A program made the translations under genes and the position numbers. From assembly GCA_000721275.1 (NCBI GenBank), contig JOFO01000020.1, positions 1-64,000 on the forward strand: a stretch of 64,000 nt of DNA, read 5' to 3'. Positions 17,081 to 24,446 of this stretch are shown in pieces. The notes below the pieces were generated by a model. The model searched no databases. It saw nothing but the letters and a program-made list of their open reading frames with translations, and was not told the origin of the DNA. This stretch comes from Microtetraspora glauca. Its GTDB lineage: Bacteria; Actinomycetota; Actinomycetes; Streptomycetales; Streptomycetaceae. Positions within the stretch are counted from its first letter, which is position 1, and every line of letters begins with the position of its first letter.

Positions 17081-17362
17081 TCAGAGCAGATGGTCCGCCG
17101 CTCCGGACTTGACGGCGGAGATCAGCGCGCGCAGCGCCTCGACCGAGTCGCTGACGTACTCACCGGGGGTGAGGGTCGAGCCGATGTAGGCCCGGCCGGC
17201 GTCGTCGAGGCCGAACCGGAAGCAGTTCGCCCCCTCGCTGCAGAAGGCGTCCCCCCAGACGATCGCGCCGGCGGGGACGGCGGGGTGGGTGGCGGGATGG
17301 GCGGCGGGGGCGGCCGGGTGGGCGGCGGGGACGGTCTGCGGGACGTTCATGGTGTCGGGCAT
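17081..17362 (-). CDS. DUF397 protein with Ala/Pro/His-rich N-terminus
   Basis: 93 aa. A low-complexity head (residues 7-33, PAAHPAAPAAHP type) precedes a compact DUF397-like domain (WGDAFCSEGANCFRF, then VEALRALISAVKSGAADHLL). It differs from the first DUF397 protein by the head and by two cysteines. It lies 13 bases behind the XRE gene and is presumably its partner. GAAGGAC upstream supports the ATG at 17362. Confidence 0.82.
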   Translation of the reverse strand: MPDTMNVPQTVPAAHPAAPAAHPATHPAVPAGAIVWGDAFCSEGANCFRFGLDDAGRAYIGSTLTPGEYVSDSVEALRALISAVKSGAADHLL

Positions 17363-17375
17363 GGTGCGGGGTCCT

Positions 17376-18221
17376 TCACAGGTCCTGGGCTATCGAGCGG
17401 ACGAACGCGCGGGAGTCGGCGGTGGACAGGGCGAGTCCGCGCAGCCGTTCCAGCAGGCCCCGGTACCGGCGCAGTGTCATGTCGGCGTCGAGGAGGAGCG
17501 AGCCGTGCGAGGAGTCGAGCTGCACGGTGTCGAGCTGGGGCACGGGCGCGGACACATAGGTGAACGACTGTCCCGCCCCCGGGAAACCCCCGGCGGCGAA
17601 CGGGATGACCCGCACGGTGACGGTGGCCCGCTCCGACTGCTCCAGGATGTGCTCCAGCTGCGCCCGGGCGACCTTCGGGCCGCCGAACTGCATGCGCAGC
17701 GCCGCCTCGTGGATCACCGCCTCGTACGGCACCGGCCGGTCCAGGGTCTCCTGGCGGCGCAGCCGCAGGGCGAGCCGGGCCTCCAGGTCGGGGCCCGGCA
17801 GCGGCGGCACGGCGGTGTCGAAGACCGCCCGGGCGTGCTCCTCGGTCTGCAGCAGCCCGGGGATGTGGGTGGTCACGGCGGTGGCCAGCTCGGCGGCGTG
17901 GTACTCCAGTTCGGCGATGTCGAGGAGGGCGGGCGGCAGGAGTCCGCGGTGCTCCTCCCACCAGCCGCGGTCGCGCTCCTGGGCCATGGCGGCGAGCAGA
18001 TCCACCAGGGCCGTGTCCGGGCAGCCGTAGTTGAAGGCGAGGGTCCGCACCCGTTCGGGGCTGATGCCGAAGCGGCCGGACTCCACGTTGGGGATCCGGG
18101 TCCGGTCGACGCCCAGGAGGGCCGCCGCCTGCTGGGCCGACATCCCCGACTGTTCGCGCAGCTTGCGCAGTTCGGCGCCGAGCCGCTGCTGGCGGGCGGT
18201 GGGGCTGCTCCTGGGTGGCAC
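17376..18221 (-). CDS. XRE-family regulator with DUF5753 (second module)
   Basis: 281 aa. Helix-turn-helix near residues 14-70 (SAQQAAALLGVDRTRIPNVE), then DUF5753 with THIPGLLQTEEHARAVF and RVIPFAAGGFPGAGQSFTYV. The GTG start at 18221 has GAGGGAG a few bases upstream. Together with the DUF397 gene and the divergent HATPase-like gene it repeats the layout at 5.8-7.7 kb, so the window holds two complete WhiJ-like modules. The likely operators are the short palindromes at 18300-18353. Confidence 0.9.
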   Translation of the reverse strand: MPPRSSPTARQQRLGAELRKLREQSGMSAQQAAALLGVDRTRIPNVESGRFGISPERVRTLAFNYGCPDTALVDLLAAMAQERDRGWWEEHRGLLPPALLDIAELEYHAAELATAVTTHIPGLLQTEEHARAVFDTAVPPLPGPDLEARLALRLRRQETLDRPVPYEAVIHEAALRMQFGGPKVARAQLEHILEQSERATVTVRVIPFAAGGFPGAGQSFTYVSAPVPQLDTVQLDSSHGSLLLDADMTLRRYRGLLERLRGLALSTADSRAFVRSIAQDL

Positions 18222-18299
18222 GTGCTCTCCCTCGTCCGCGGGGCGGCCCCCTGCCACCCCGTCCGTGCCGCCGGTCACACGCTGTCCGGAACCGGCGCC

Positions 18300-18353
18300 A
18301 CTACCTGCAAGTAGTAGCACTGTGCTCCGCTTCTGCGCTACGGTCGGTAGCGC
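18300..18353. promoter_or_regulatory. divergent operator region of the second module
   Basis: ACTAC (18300-18304) and GTAGT (18311-18315) form a short inverted repeat. GCGCTAC (18335-18341) and GTAGCGC (18347-18353) form a perfect 7-bp inverted repeat. Both lie between the XRE and HATPase-like starts and share the CTAC/GTAG core. Confidence 0.5.
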
Positions 18354-18410
18354 AAGTCTCACACGGGGCGACCGACGACCGTGTGCAGAGCACCCCCATG
18401 TACAGGAAAA

Positions 18411-18887
18411 GTGAGCAATCCGATGAAGGGCGCCCTGCGTTGCCTTCCGGCCGCCGTCCCGGCGGCCGGGCCCATACCCCCCGCCGCGGAGAACCTCAGC
18501 TACTCGCTGCTGCTCCCCGGCGGCGCCTACTGCGCGGGCCTCGCCCGCGAGGCCGTCCGCGGCCTCCTCACCCGCCACGGACTCGCCGGACTGCGCGAGA
18601 CCGCCGCCCTCGCCGCCTCCGAACTCGTCGCCGCCGCCTACCGGTTCACCCCCGACCGGGAGATGGCGCTGCGCGTCCGCTGGCAGTACGACGCGCTGCG
18701 GATCGTGGTGTACGACCAGCACCCGTCCCACCACGCGCCCGACGCCGCCGAGGCGTGCCGCGACCGCCGCAGCCGCAGCATGTGGCTGCTGGCCGCGGCG
18801 GTCGGGGAACACGGCGGCGACTGGGGACTCACCCCCGCCCTCACCCCCGAGGGCGGGACCAAGTCCTGGGCGTTACTGCACCTCTGA
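18411..18887 (+). CDS. degenerate HATPase-like protein containing a TTA codon
   Basis: 158 aa with the size and layout of RsbW-type HATPases. The N box reads ELVAAA (71-76) instead of ELVTNA, so the Mg-binding Asn is missing, and no DxGxG or GRGL glycine boxes are present. It probably cannot hydrolyse ATP in the usual way. Leu155 is encoded by TTA (18873-18875), the rare codon read by bldA tRNA. GTG at 18411 has AGGAAA close upstream. ATG at 18423 is an alternative. The 3' end overlaps the convergent ABC-F gene by 15 bases. Confidence 0.72.
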   Translation: MSNPMKGALRCLPAAVPAAGPIPPAAENLSYSLLLPGGAYCAGLAREAVRGLLTRHGLAGLRETAALAASELVAAAYRFTPDREMALRVRWQYDALRIVVYDQHPSHHAPDAAEACRDRRSRSMWLLAAAVGEHGGDWGLTPALTPEGGTKSWALLHL

Positions 18888-20519
18888 CGGGGACATCGCC
18901 CGCAGCTCCTCCGCCGACGACGGCCGCAGCCGGCCGTCGAGGAGCACCCGGCGCGTGAGCCCCAGCGACTCCAGGAACGGCAGGTAGTGACTGGCCACGA
19001 CCAGCGCCCCCTCGTACGCGCGCAGCGCCTCCGTCAGCTGCCGCACCGACGCCAGGTCCAGGTTGTTCGTCGGCTCGTCCAGCAGCAGCAGCTGCGGGGC
19101 CGGCTCCGCGAGCAGCAGCGCCGCCAGCGTCGCCCGGAACCGCTCCCCGCCCGACAGCGCGCCCACCGGCCGCTCCGCCCGCGCGCCCCGGAACAGGAAC
19201 CGCGCGAGCCGGGCCCTGATCGCGTTCGCCGACGCCCCGGGCGCGAACCGCGCCACGTTCTCCACGACGCTCAGCCCGTCGTCGAGCACGTCAAGACGCT
19301 GCGGCAGGAACCGGAGCGGCACCAGCGTCTCCACCTCGCCCGCCACCGGAGCCAGCTCGCCGGCCACCGTCCGCAGCAGCGTCGTCTTGCCGGCCCCGTT
19401 CCGGCCCACCAGCCCGACCCGCTCCGGCCCCCGCAGCTCGAACCCGCCGTCGACCCGCGCCCCGTACCGCAGCTCCAGGTCCCGGATCCGCAGCACCTCG
19501 CGCCCCGGCGGCACCGACGTGCCCGGCAGCTCGACCCGGATCCCGTCCTCGTCGCGCACCGCCTCCACCGCCAGGTCCAGCCGCTCCCGCGCCTGCGCCA
19601 GCCGCTCCTCGTGCAGCGCCCGGTGCTTGCCCGCCGAGACCTGCGCCGCACCCCGCCGGGTGTGCGCCACCACCTTCGGCAGCACCTTGTTCTCGAAGCT
19701 CTTCTGCGCGTACCGCCTCCGGCGCGCCAGCCTCATGCCGGCGTCGGCCAGTTCCCGCCGCTGCCGCCGCACGTCCGCCTCGGCGACCCGCACCATCCGC
19801 TCCGCCGCCTCCTGTTCTGCCGCCAGCGCCTCCTCGTACGCCGACCAGGGGCCGCCGTACCAGCTGAGGCCGCCGTCGTGGAGGTCGGCGATCCGGTCGA
19901 CCCGCTCCAGCAGCTCCCGGTCGTGGCTGACCACCACCAGCACCCCGGGCCAGCTCTCCACCGTCTCGTACAGACGCGAACGGGCGTACAGATCCAGGTT
20001 GTTGGTCGGCTCGTCGAGCAGCAGCACGTCCGGCCGGGCCAGCAGCAGCGCCGCGAGCCGCAGCAGCACGGACTCGCCGCCGGACACCTCGCCGACCGTG
20101 CGGTCCAGGCCGATCGCGCCGAGACCGAGCAGGTCGAGCACGGCGAGCGCCCGCTCCTCCACGTCCCAGTCGTCGCCGATCACGGCGAAGTGCTCCTCGG
20201 CCGCGTCGCCCGCCTCGACGGCGCGCAGCGCGGCACGCTTCCGGCCGACGCCGAGGATCTCGTCGACCCGCCGGCCGGTGTCCAGGACCAGGTTCTGCGG
20301 GAGGTGGCCGATCCTCCCGGCCGCCCGTACGGTCCCGGCGGTGGGGGCGAGTTCGCCGGCGAGGAGCCGGAGCAGGGTGGACTTCCCCGAGCCGTTCGAC
20401 CCGACCAGGCCGGTGCGGCCGGGGCCGACCGTCACCCGGAGGTCGTCGAAGACCTCGGTGCCGTCGGGCCAGCTGAAGGAGAGCGAGGGGGCGGAGAGGA
20501 AGACAGGACGATGTGACAC
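18873..20519 (-). CDS. ABC-F family ATPase (ribosome-associated)
   Basis: 548 aa with two ATPase domains and no transmembrane helices. Walker A motifs are GSNGSGKST and GRNGAGKTT. The signature motifs are VSGGES and LSGGER, and both Walker B motifs end LLLDEPTNNLD. ABC-F proteins act on the ribosome, as translation factors or as antibiotic-resistance proteins. GGAGG five bases before the GTG at 20519 fixes the start, although an in-frame His-rich stretch precedes it. A promoter near 20750 gives it an approximately 200-base leader. Which ABC-F subclass it belongs to is undecided. Confidence 0.9.
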   Translation of the reverse strand: MSHRPVFLSAPSLSFSWPDGTEVFDDLRVTVGPGRTGLVGSNGSGKSTLLRLLAGELAPTAGTVRAAGRIGHLPQNLVLDTGRRVDEILGVGRKRAALRAVEAGDAAEEHFAVIGDDWDVEERALAVLDLLGLGAIGLDRTVGEVSGGESVLLRLAALLLARPDVLLLDEPTNNLDLYARSRLYETVESWPGVLVVVSHDRELLERVDRIADLHDGGLSWYGGPWSAYEEALAAEQEAAERMVRVAEADVRRQRRELADAGMRLARRRRYAQKSFENKVLPKVVAHTRRGAAQVSAGKHRALHEERLAQARERLDLAVEAVRDEDGIRVELPGTSVPPGREVLRIRDLELRYGARVDGGFELRGPERVGLVGRNGAGKTTLLRTVAGELAPVAGEVETLVPLRFLPQRLDVLDDGLSVVENVARFAPGASANAIRARLARFLFRGARAERPVGALSGGERFRATLAALLLAEPAPQLLLLDEPTNNLDLASVRQLTEALRAYEGALVVASHYLPFLESLGLTRRVLLDGRLRPSSAEELRAMSPSEVQ

Positions 20520-20676
20520 GAGGGCCTCCGGTGCCGCGAGCACGGTGTGAGCGTGGGCGTGGTGCGACGCGTGAGACACCGGGGCGCGGGCGGCATGCGG
20601 AACGGCTGCTCGTCCACCGAGGTCGAGAACGGCACGCACGGCACGGGGCACGCGCGCGGCACGGTGTCTCGGGACC

Positions 20677-20688
20677 TCAGATGAACAA
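20677..20688 (-). promoter_or_regulatory. tiny upstream ORF in the ABC-F leader
   Basis: TTG-TTC-ATC-TGA (Met-Phe-Ile-stop) is preceded by GGAGAAGGAA at 20691-20700, a very strong ribosome binding site. It lies about 160 bases before the ABC-F start. Such minimal ORFs could act as a stalling leader. Confidence 0.4.
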
Positions 20689-20726
20689 CGTTCCTTCTCC
20701 GATCGGGAGGCGATACGACCTCACCG

Positions 20727-20755
20727 ACGGTAGGACCGGGCGAGCGGAGGCGCAA
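20727..20755 (-). promoter_or_regulatory. promoter of the ABC-F gene
   Basis: On the minus strand TTGCGC (20750-20755) and TACCGT (20727-20732) are 17 bases apart. Transcription starting near 20720 would give a leader of about 200 bases, which is most of the 329-base gap from 20520 to 20848. The remainder of the gap shows nothing more. Confidence 0.5.
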
Positions 20756-20848
20756 AGGGTTTTCGGCCGGGAGCCCAGGGCCGTTCAGGGCCGTTCGGGG
20801 GCAGTGCCGCCCGAGCCCCGCCGGGCCGCCCGCGCCGACCCGAGCCGC

Positions 20849-21265
20849 TCAGGGCCGCTCGCCGAGGAGTTCGGCCAGGTTCCGGTCCCAGTCCAGGTAC
20901 TGGTGCTCGCGCCCGGCCGGCACCAGGTGCTGCGAGCGCTCCAGGAAGAGGCGCAGCTCCGAGGTCCGCACATGGACCATCGCCACCCCCTCCGGCGCGT
21001 GGAACTCCACCACCGTGCGGTCGTAGCCGTACGGACGGAGCCGGACGTCCCCGTCGCCGGCGGGCCGCTCCACCCCCTGGGCCAGCAGCTCCCGGGCGAA
21101 GGCCCACGAGACCTCGACGCCCTCCAGGGTGGCCGGCGGCGGGAAGGCCATGCTGACCGCGTACGGGTCCTCGCGGTCGTACCGCAGGGTGGCGGGGACG
21201 GTCTCCATCCGGGGAGCGGAAGCGACCAGACGGGCCTGGACGGGCTGCTCGATCACGGCCGACAC
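20849..21265 (-). CDS. SsgA-like sporulation/cell-division protein (SALP)
   Basis: 138 aa, the typical SALP length. The family signature LRYDREDPYAVSMAF, WAFARELLAQGVERPAGDGDVR and the LFLERSQHLVPAGREHQYLDWD region align with SsgA/SsgB. SALPs occur only in morphologically complex actinomycetes and help place sporulation septa or remodel peptidoglycan. GTG at 21265 is chosen because GAGGAG precedes it and SALP homology begins there. Which SALP paralogue (SsgA-SsgG) is not decidable by eye. Confidence 0.9.
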   Translation of the reverse strand: MSAVIEQPVQARLVASAPRMETVPATLRYDREDPYAVSMAFPPPATLEGVEVSWAFARELLAQGVERPAGDGDVRLRPYGYDRTVVEFHAPEGVAMVHVRTSELRLFLERSQHLVPAGREHQYLDWDRNLAELLGERP

Positions 21266-21405
21266 GGCGGACTCCTCTCGCGGGGGTGCGATCCTGTGCG
21301 TCTCCCCGACACCAGGCCACCTGACACCCATGAAGACGAGCGGAACAAGCGGAACGTGCACCGCACCCCCACGTGAGGTGCGTCACCGCCGCGCCGCGCG
21401 CGTCG

Positions 21406-21885
21406 TCAGCGCTCCCCGGCCGCGCCGCCGGCGGCATCCCCGCAGAGCCCCGCGCGGTCGCAGTACGGCTGGTTCGCCGAGGCCCCGCAGCCGCACAGCA
21501 CCGCCCGGGTCTCGTGCCGCACCCCCTGCGCGCCGGAGACCAGCAGGTCGCCCCGTACCAGCAGCCGGCCCGACGGGTCGCGGCGCACGCGGGTCGGCGC
21601 GTCCGGCACCTCCTCCGCGCCGCCCGCCGCCGGGTGGTACTGGAGCGCCCCCGACGGGCAGCGCCGGATCACCTCGGCCACCCGCTCCGGCGCGGCGGCG
21701 TCCGGCAGCACCCACGGGCGGCGCGCCAGGTCGAAGACCTCGGGCAGGCCGCGGACGCACTCGGCCGCGTGCAGGCAGCGGCGCGGCTCGAACGTGACGG
21801 TGATGCCCTCGCCGTCGTACTCCTTCAGCCGCGGCGGGCCGGCGTCCGGCGACTCCGCCCCGGCGTCCGTCGTTCCCTCGGTCAT
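21406..21885 (-). CDS. ferredoxin-like (YjdI) / CDGSH-type iron-sulfur protein
   Basis: 159 aa. The N-terminal half (residues 28-85) has Cys37, Cys43 and Cys76 in the YjdI-like Fe-S domain pattern. The C-terminal half carries a CDGSH-type motif with Cys131, Cys133 and Cys142. The fourth ligand of CDGSH proteins, a histidine, is Gly146 here, while Cys148 lies two residues later. The cluster may be lost or may use that Cys. Role unknown, probably electron transfer. It stands alone upstream of a divergent beta-propeller gene. Confidence 0.8.
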   Translation of the reverse strand: MTEGTTDAGAESPDAGPPRLKEYDGEGITVTFEPRRCLHAAECVRGLPEVFDLARRPWVLPDAAAPERVAEVIRRCPSGALQYHPAAGGAEEVPDAPTRVRRDPSGRLLVRGDLLVSGAQGVRHETRAVLCGCGASANQPYCDRAGLCGDAAGGAAGER

Positions 21886-21985
21886 GCGCCCAGCCTAGGA
21901 ACGCCCGGCGCGCCCCGCACTCCGGCGCCGCCGGTCCGGTCCGTCCCGGTGGCGACGCCCTCTGGACGGGCCGGGCCGCCGCCGC

Positions 21986-21991
21986 TAGCTT
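21986..21991 (+). promoter_or_regulatory. -10 element, probable leaderless start
   Basis: TAGCTT ends 8 bases before the ATG at 22000, and no ribosome binding site lies between them. Confidence 0.4.
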
Positions 21992-21999
21992 CCGGCGCC

Positions 22000-23124
22000 A
22001 TGACACCTGTGCGAAAGATGCGAACGACGCGACGCACGATGACGGCGGGACTGGTGGGGACGGCGCTGGCGCTGGCCCTCGCCGCCCCCGCGCGGGCCGG
22101 GGAGACCCCCGCGGCCCCGGCCTCCTTCTCCGCCCCGGCCGCCGACGCGGGCTGGCGGCTCACCCCCACCGGCACCGACGCCCGCTTCCGGGGCCTGGCC
22201 GCGGTCGACCGCCGCACCGCCTGGGCCGCCGGCTCCCGGGGCACCGTCCTGCGCACCACCGACGCCGGCCGCACCTGGCGCGACGTCTCCCCGCCCGGCG
22301 CCGAGGGCCTGGAACTCCGCGACGTCGAGGCGTTCGACGCCCGCCGGGCCGTCGTCCTCGCCATCGGCGAGGGCGAGGCGTCCCGGCTGCTGCGCACCGA
22401 GGACGGCGGCGCCACCTGGACCGAGACCTTCCGCAACACCGACCCGCGCGCCTTCTACGACTGCGTGACCTTCCTCGACCCCCGTCACGGCCTCGCGCTG
22501 AGCGATCCCGTCGACGGCCGGTTCCGCGTCCTCGCCACCGACGACGGGGGCCGCAGCTGGGAGGTCCGGCCGGACACCGTGATGCCCGCCGCCCTCCCCG
22601 GCGAGGCCGGCTTCGCCGCGAGCGGCCAGTGCCTCGTCACGGCCGCGGCCGGGGGACCGGACGTCTGGTTCGCCACCGGCGGCGCCGCCACCGCCCGCGT
22701 CTTCCGCTCGGCCGACCGGGGCCGCACCTGGACCGTCACCGACAGCCCGGTCCCGGCCGGCGACCCGGCCCGGGGCGTCTTCGCGCTCGCCTTCCGCGAC
22801 CGCCACCACGGCCTCGCCGTCGGCGGCGACTACCGGGCCGGGCAGCCGTCGCCGCGCGCCGCCGCCGTCACCGCCGACGGCGGGCGCACCTGGACCCCGG
22901 CCGTCACCCCGCCGCCCGCCTACCGCTCCGGCGCCGCCTGGCTCCCGCACACCCGGTCGTCAGCCCTCGCCGTCGGCCCCACCGGCACCGACCTCACCCG
23001 TGACGGCGGACGCACCTGGCGAACCGTGGACACCGGCTCGTACGACACCGTGGACTGCGCGCCGGACGGCGGCTGCTGGGCCTCCGGCGAGAAGGGCCGG
23101 ATCGCCGCGCTCGCCCGGCGGTGA
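22000..23124 (+). CDS. secreted Asp-box (BNR/Ycf48-like) beta-propeller
   Basis: 374 aa with an N-terminal signal peptide (about 1-34, ending APARAG). At least six Asp-box motifs of the form S/T-x-D-x-G-x-T-W are spread evenly (TTDAGRTW, TEDGGATW, TDDGGRSW, SADRGRTW, TADGGRTW, TRDGGRTW), which indicates a propeller. Two cysteine-containing loops lie near DCVTF and SGQCL, and another pair at the C-terminus. Similar proteins are annotated as oxidoreductases or photosystem stability factors, but no catalytic residues are apparent. It probably acts outside the cell. Confidence 0.85.
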   Translation: MTPVRKMRTTRRTMTAGLVGTALALALAAPARAGETPAAPASFSAPAADAGWRLTPTGTDARFRGLAAVDRRTAWAAGSRGTVLRTTDAGRTWRDVSPPGAEGLELRDVEAFDARRAVVLAIGEGEASRLLRTEDGGATWTETFRNTDPRAFYDCVTFLDPRHGLALSDPVDGRFRVLATDDGGRSWEVRPDTVMPAALPGEAGFAASGQCLVTAAAGGPDVWFATGGAATARVFRSADRGRTWTVTDSPVPAGDPARGVFALAFRDRHHGLAVGGDYRAGQPSPRAAAVTADGGRTWTPAVTPPPAYRSGAAWLPHTRSSALAVGPTGTDLTRDGGRTWRTVDTGSYDTVDCAPDGGCWASGEKGRIAALARR

Positions 23125-23145
23125 GGCGTCCGTGCGGCGCCCGGG

Positions 23146-23445
23146 TCAGGCCGGCGGCTGCTCGCGGTAGCCGGCCAGGCCCTCGACGGTCTTCGACGCG
23201 TAGAACTCGGTGATCCGGTAGGCGCACACGCCCTCGGCGCTGAAGGGGTCGGCCGCCGCGATCCGCTCGATCGCGGCCCGGTCGACCCCGGCCGCCAGGA
23301 TCACCCCGCCGTCCCGCGGGTTCTTCCGCCCCGACGCGAGGAACACGCCCGCCGCGTACTGCTCGTCCAGCCAGGCGCGGTGCGCGTCCATGAGGGCGTC
23401 CGCCCGCTCGACGGGCGCGGTGTAGGTCAACTCGAGTACGAACAT
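23146..23445 (-). CDS. YciI-family protein
   Basis: 99 aa ferredoxin-like alpha/beta protein. It has the conserved His (DAHRAWLDEQYAAG), the GVILAAGVDRAAIERIAAADPF segment and a C-terminal YRITEFY strand, as in YciI and muconolactone isomerase-like enzymes. The ATG at 23445 is used because upstream frame sequence shows no homology. Enzymatic activity is unproven for most members. Confidence 0.87.
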   Translation of the reverse strand: MFVLELTYTAPVERADALMDAHRAWLDEQYAAGVFLASGRKNPRDGGVILAAGVDRAAIERIAAADPFSAEGVCAYRITEFYASKTVEGLAGYREQPPA

Positions 23446-23648
23446 GCGTGCAAGGCTACCGCCGGCCCCGTCGCCGGCGATCAGCCGTCCGAGGCCGCCG
23501 CGCCCCGCCGACACCATGATCCGGACACCTGTGCCAGGGGTGGTGGAGGCCCTTCCGGGCAGGTCGCGGGGGGCGTGCGCTGCCACACTGCGGACAGGCG
23601 CGTGCCGGAGGGGGCGCGGGGAAGCCGGAACGGAACGGGCGGGGCGGG

Positions 23649-24446
23649 GTGGGCGTGACTGACCGCGTCACGGAGGGCGTACGCGCCTCCGGGGTCGGTG
23701 GGTGGCAGCGGACGGCGGACGGCGGGGTGCGGGCGGTGCCGCGGCACGTGGCCTGCGTCATGGACGGCAACGGCCGCTGGGCGCAGGCGCGTTCACTGCC
23801 GCGCACGGACGGGCACCGGGCCGCCGAGACCACCGTCATCGACGTCATCGAGGCGGCCCGCACCGCCGGCGTCGGCTGGCTCAGCCTCTACGCCTTCTCC
23901 ACCGAGAACTGGTCCCGGCCGAGCGGCGAGGTCGACTACCTCATGCGGCTCGTCCGCCGCGTCGTCCGCAAGCACGCGCCGCTGCTCCTCGCCCGCGGCA
24001 TCCGCTGCCGCTTCCTCGGCGTCACCGACCCGCGGATCCCGGCCGAACTGGCCCGGGACTTCGCCGACCTCACGACGCTGACCGCCGGCAACACCGGCAT
24101 GACGCTCACCGTCGCCTTCGACCACGGGGGACGCCGGGACATCGTCGCCGCGGCCCGGTCGCTGATCCGCGCCGGGACCCCCGCCGAGGAGGTCACCGAG
24201 GAGCTGTTCGCCGCCCACCTGCCCTTCCCGGACACCCCGGACGTCGATCTCGTCATCCGCACCTCCGGCGAGCAGCGCATCTCCAACTTCATGCTCTGGC
24301 AGGTGGCGTACGCCGAGTGGGTCTTCCCCCAGGTGCTCTGGCCCGACTTCCGGGCCCCCGACTTCCTCGACTGCCTGCACGCCTACCGGCGCCGCGACCG
24401 CCGCTTCGGCGGCGTCGTGCCCCGGCCGAACGGAGAACCACGATGA
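23649..24446 (+). CDS. cis-prenyltransferase (UppS-family paralogue)
   Basis: 265 aa. The family motifs are present: MDGNGRWA with Asp39, LYAFSTENW, and the C-terminal RTSGEQRISNFMLWQ and WPDF. The normally conserved NYGGR motif reads DHGGR (Asp158-His159), which is unusual. The enzyme would condense isopentenyl diphosphate in cis onto an allylic primer. The chain length cannot be predicted. The TGA stop overlaps the ATG of the DUF2236/EF-hand gene (ATGA at 24443), so the two are made together. It is therefore likely a specialised enzyme rather than the peptidoglycan UppS. Confidence 0.88.
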   Translation: MGVTDRVTEGVRASGVGGWQRTADGGVRAVPRHVACVMDGNGRWAQARSLPRTDGHRAAETTVIDVIEAARTAGVGWLSLYAFSTENWSRPSGEVDYLMRLVRRVVRKHAPLLLARGIRCRFLGVTDPRIPAELARDFADLTTLTAGNTGMTLTVAFDHGGRRDIVAAARSLIRAGTPAEEVTEELFAAHLPFPDTPDVDLVIRTSGEQRISNFMLWQVAYAEWVFPQVLWPDFRAPDFLDCLHAYRRRDRRFGGVVPRPNGEPR

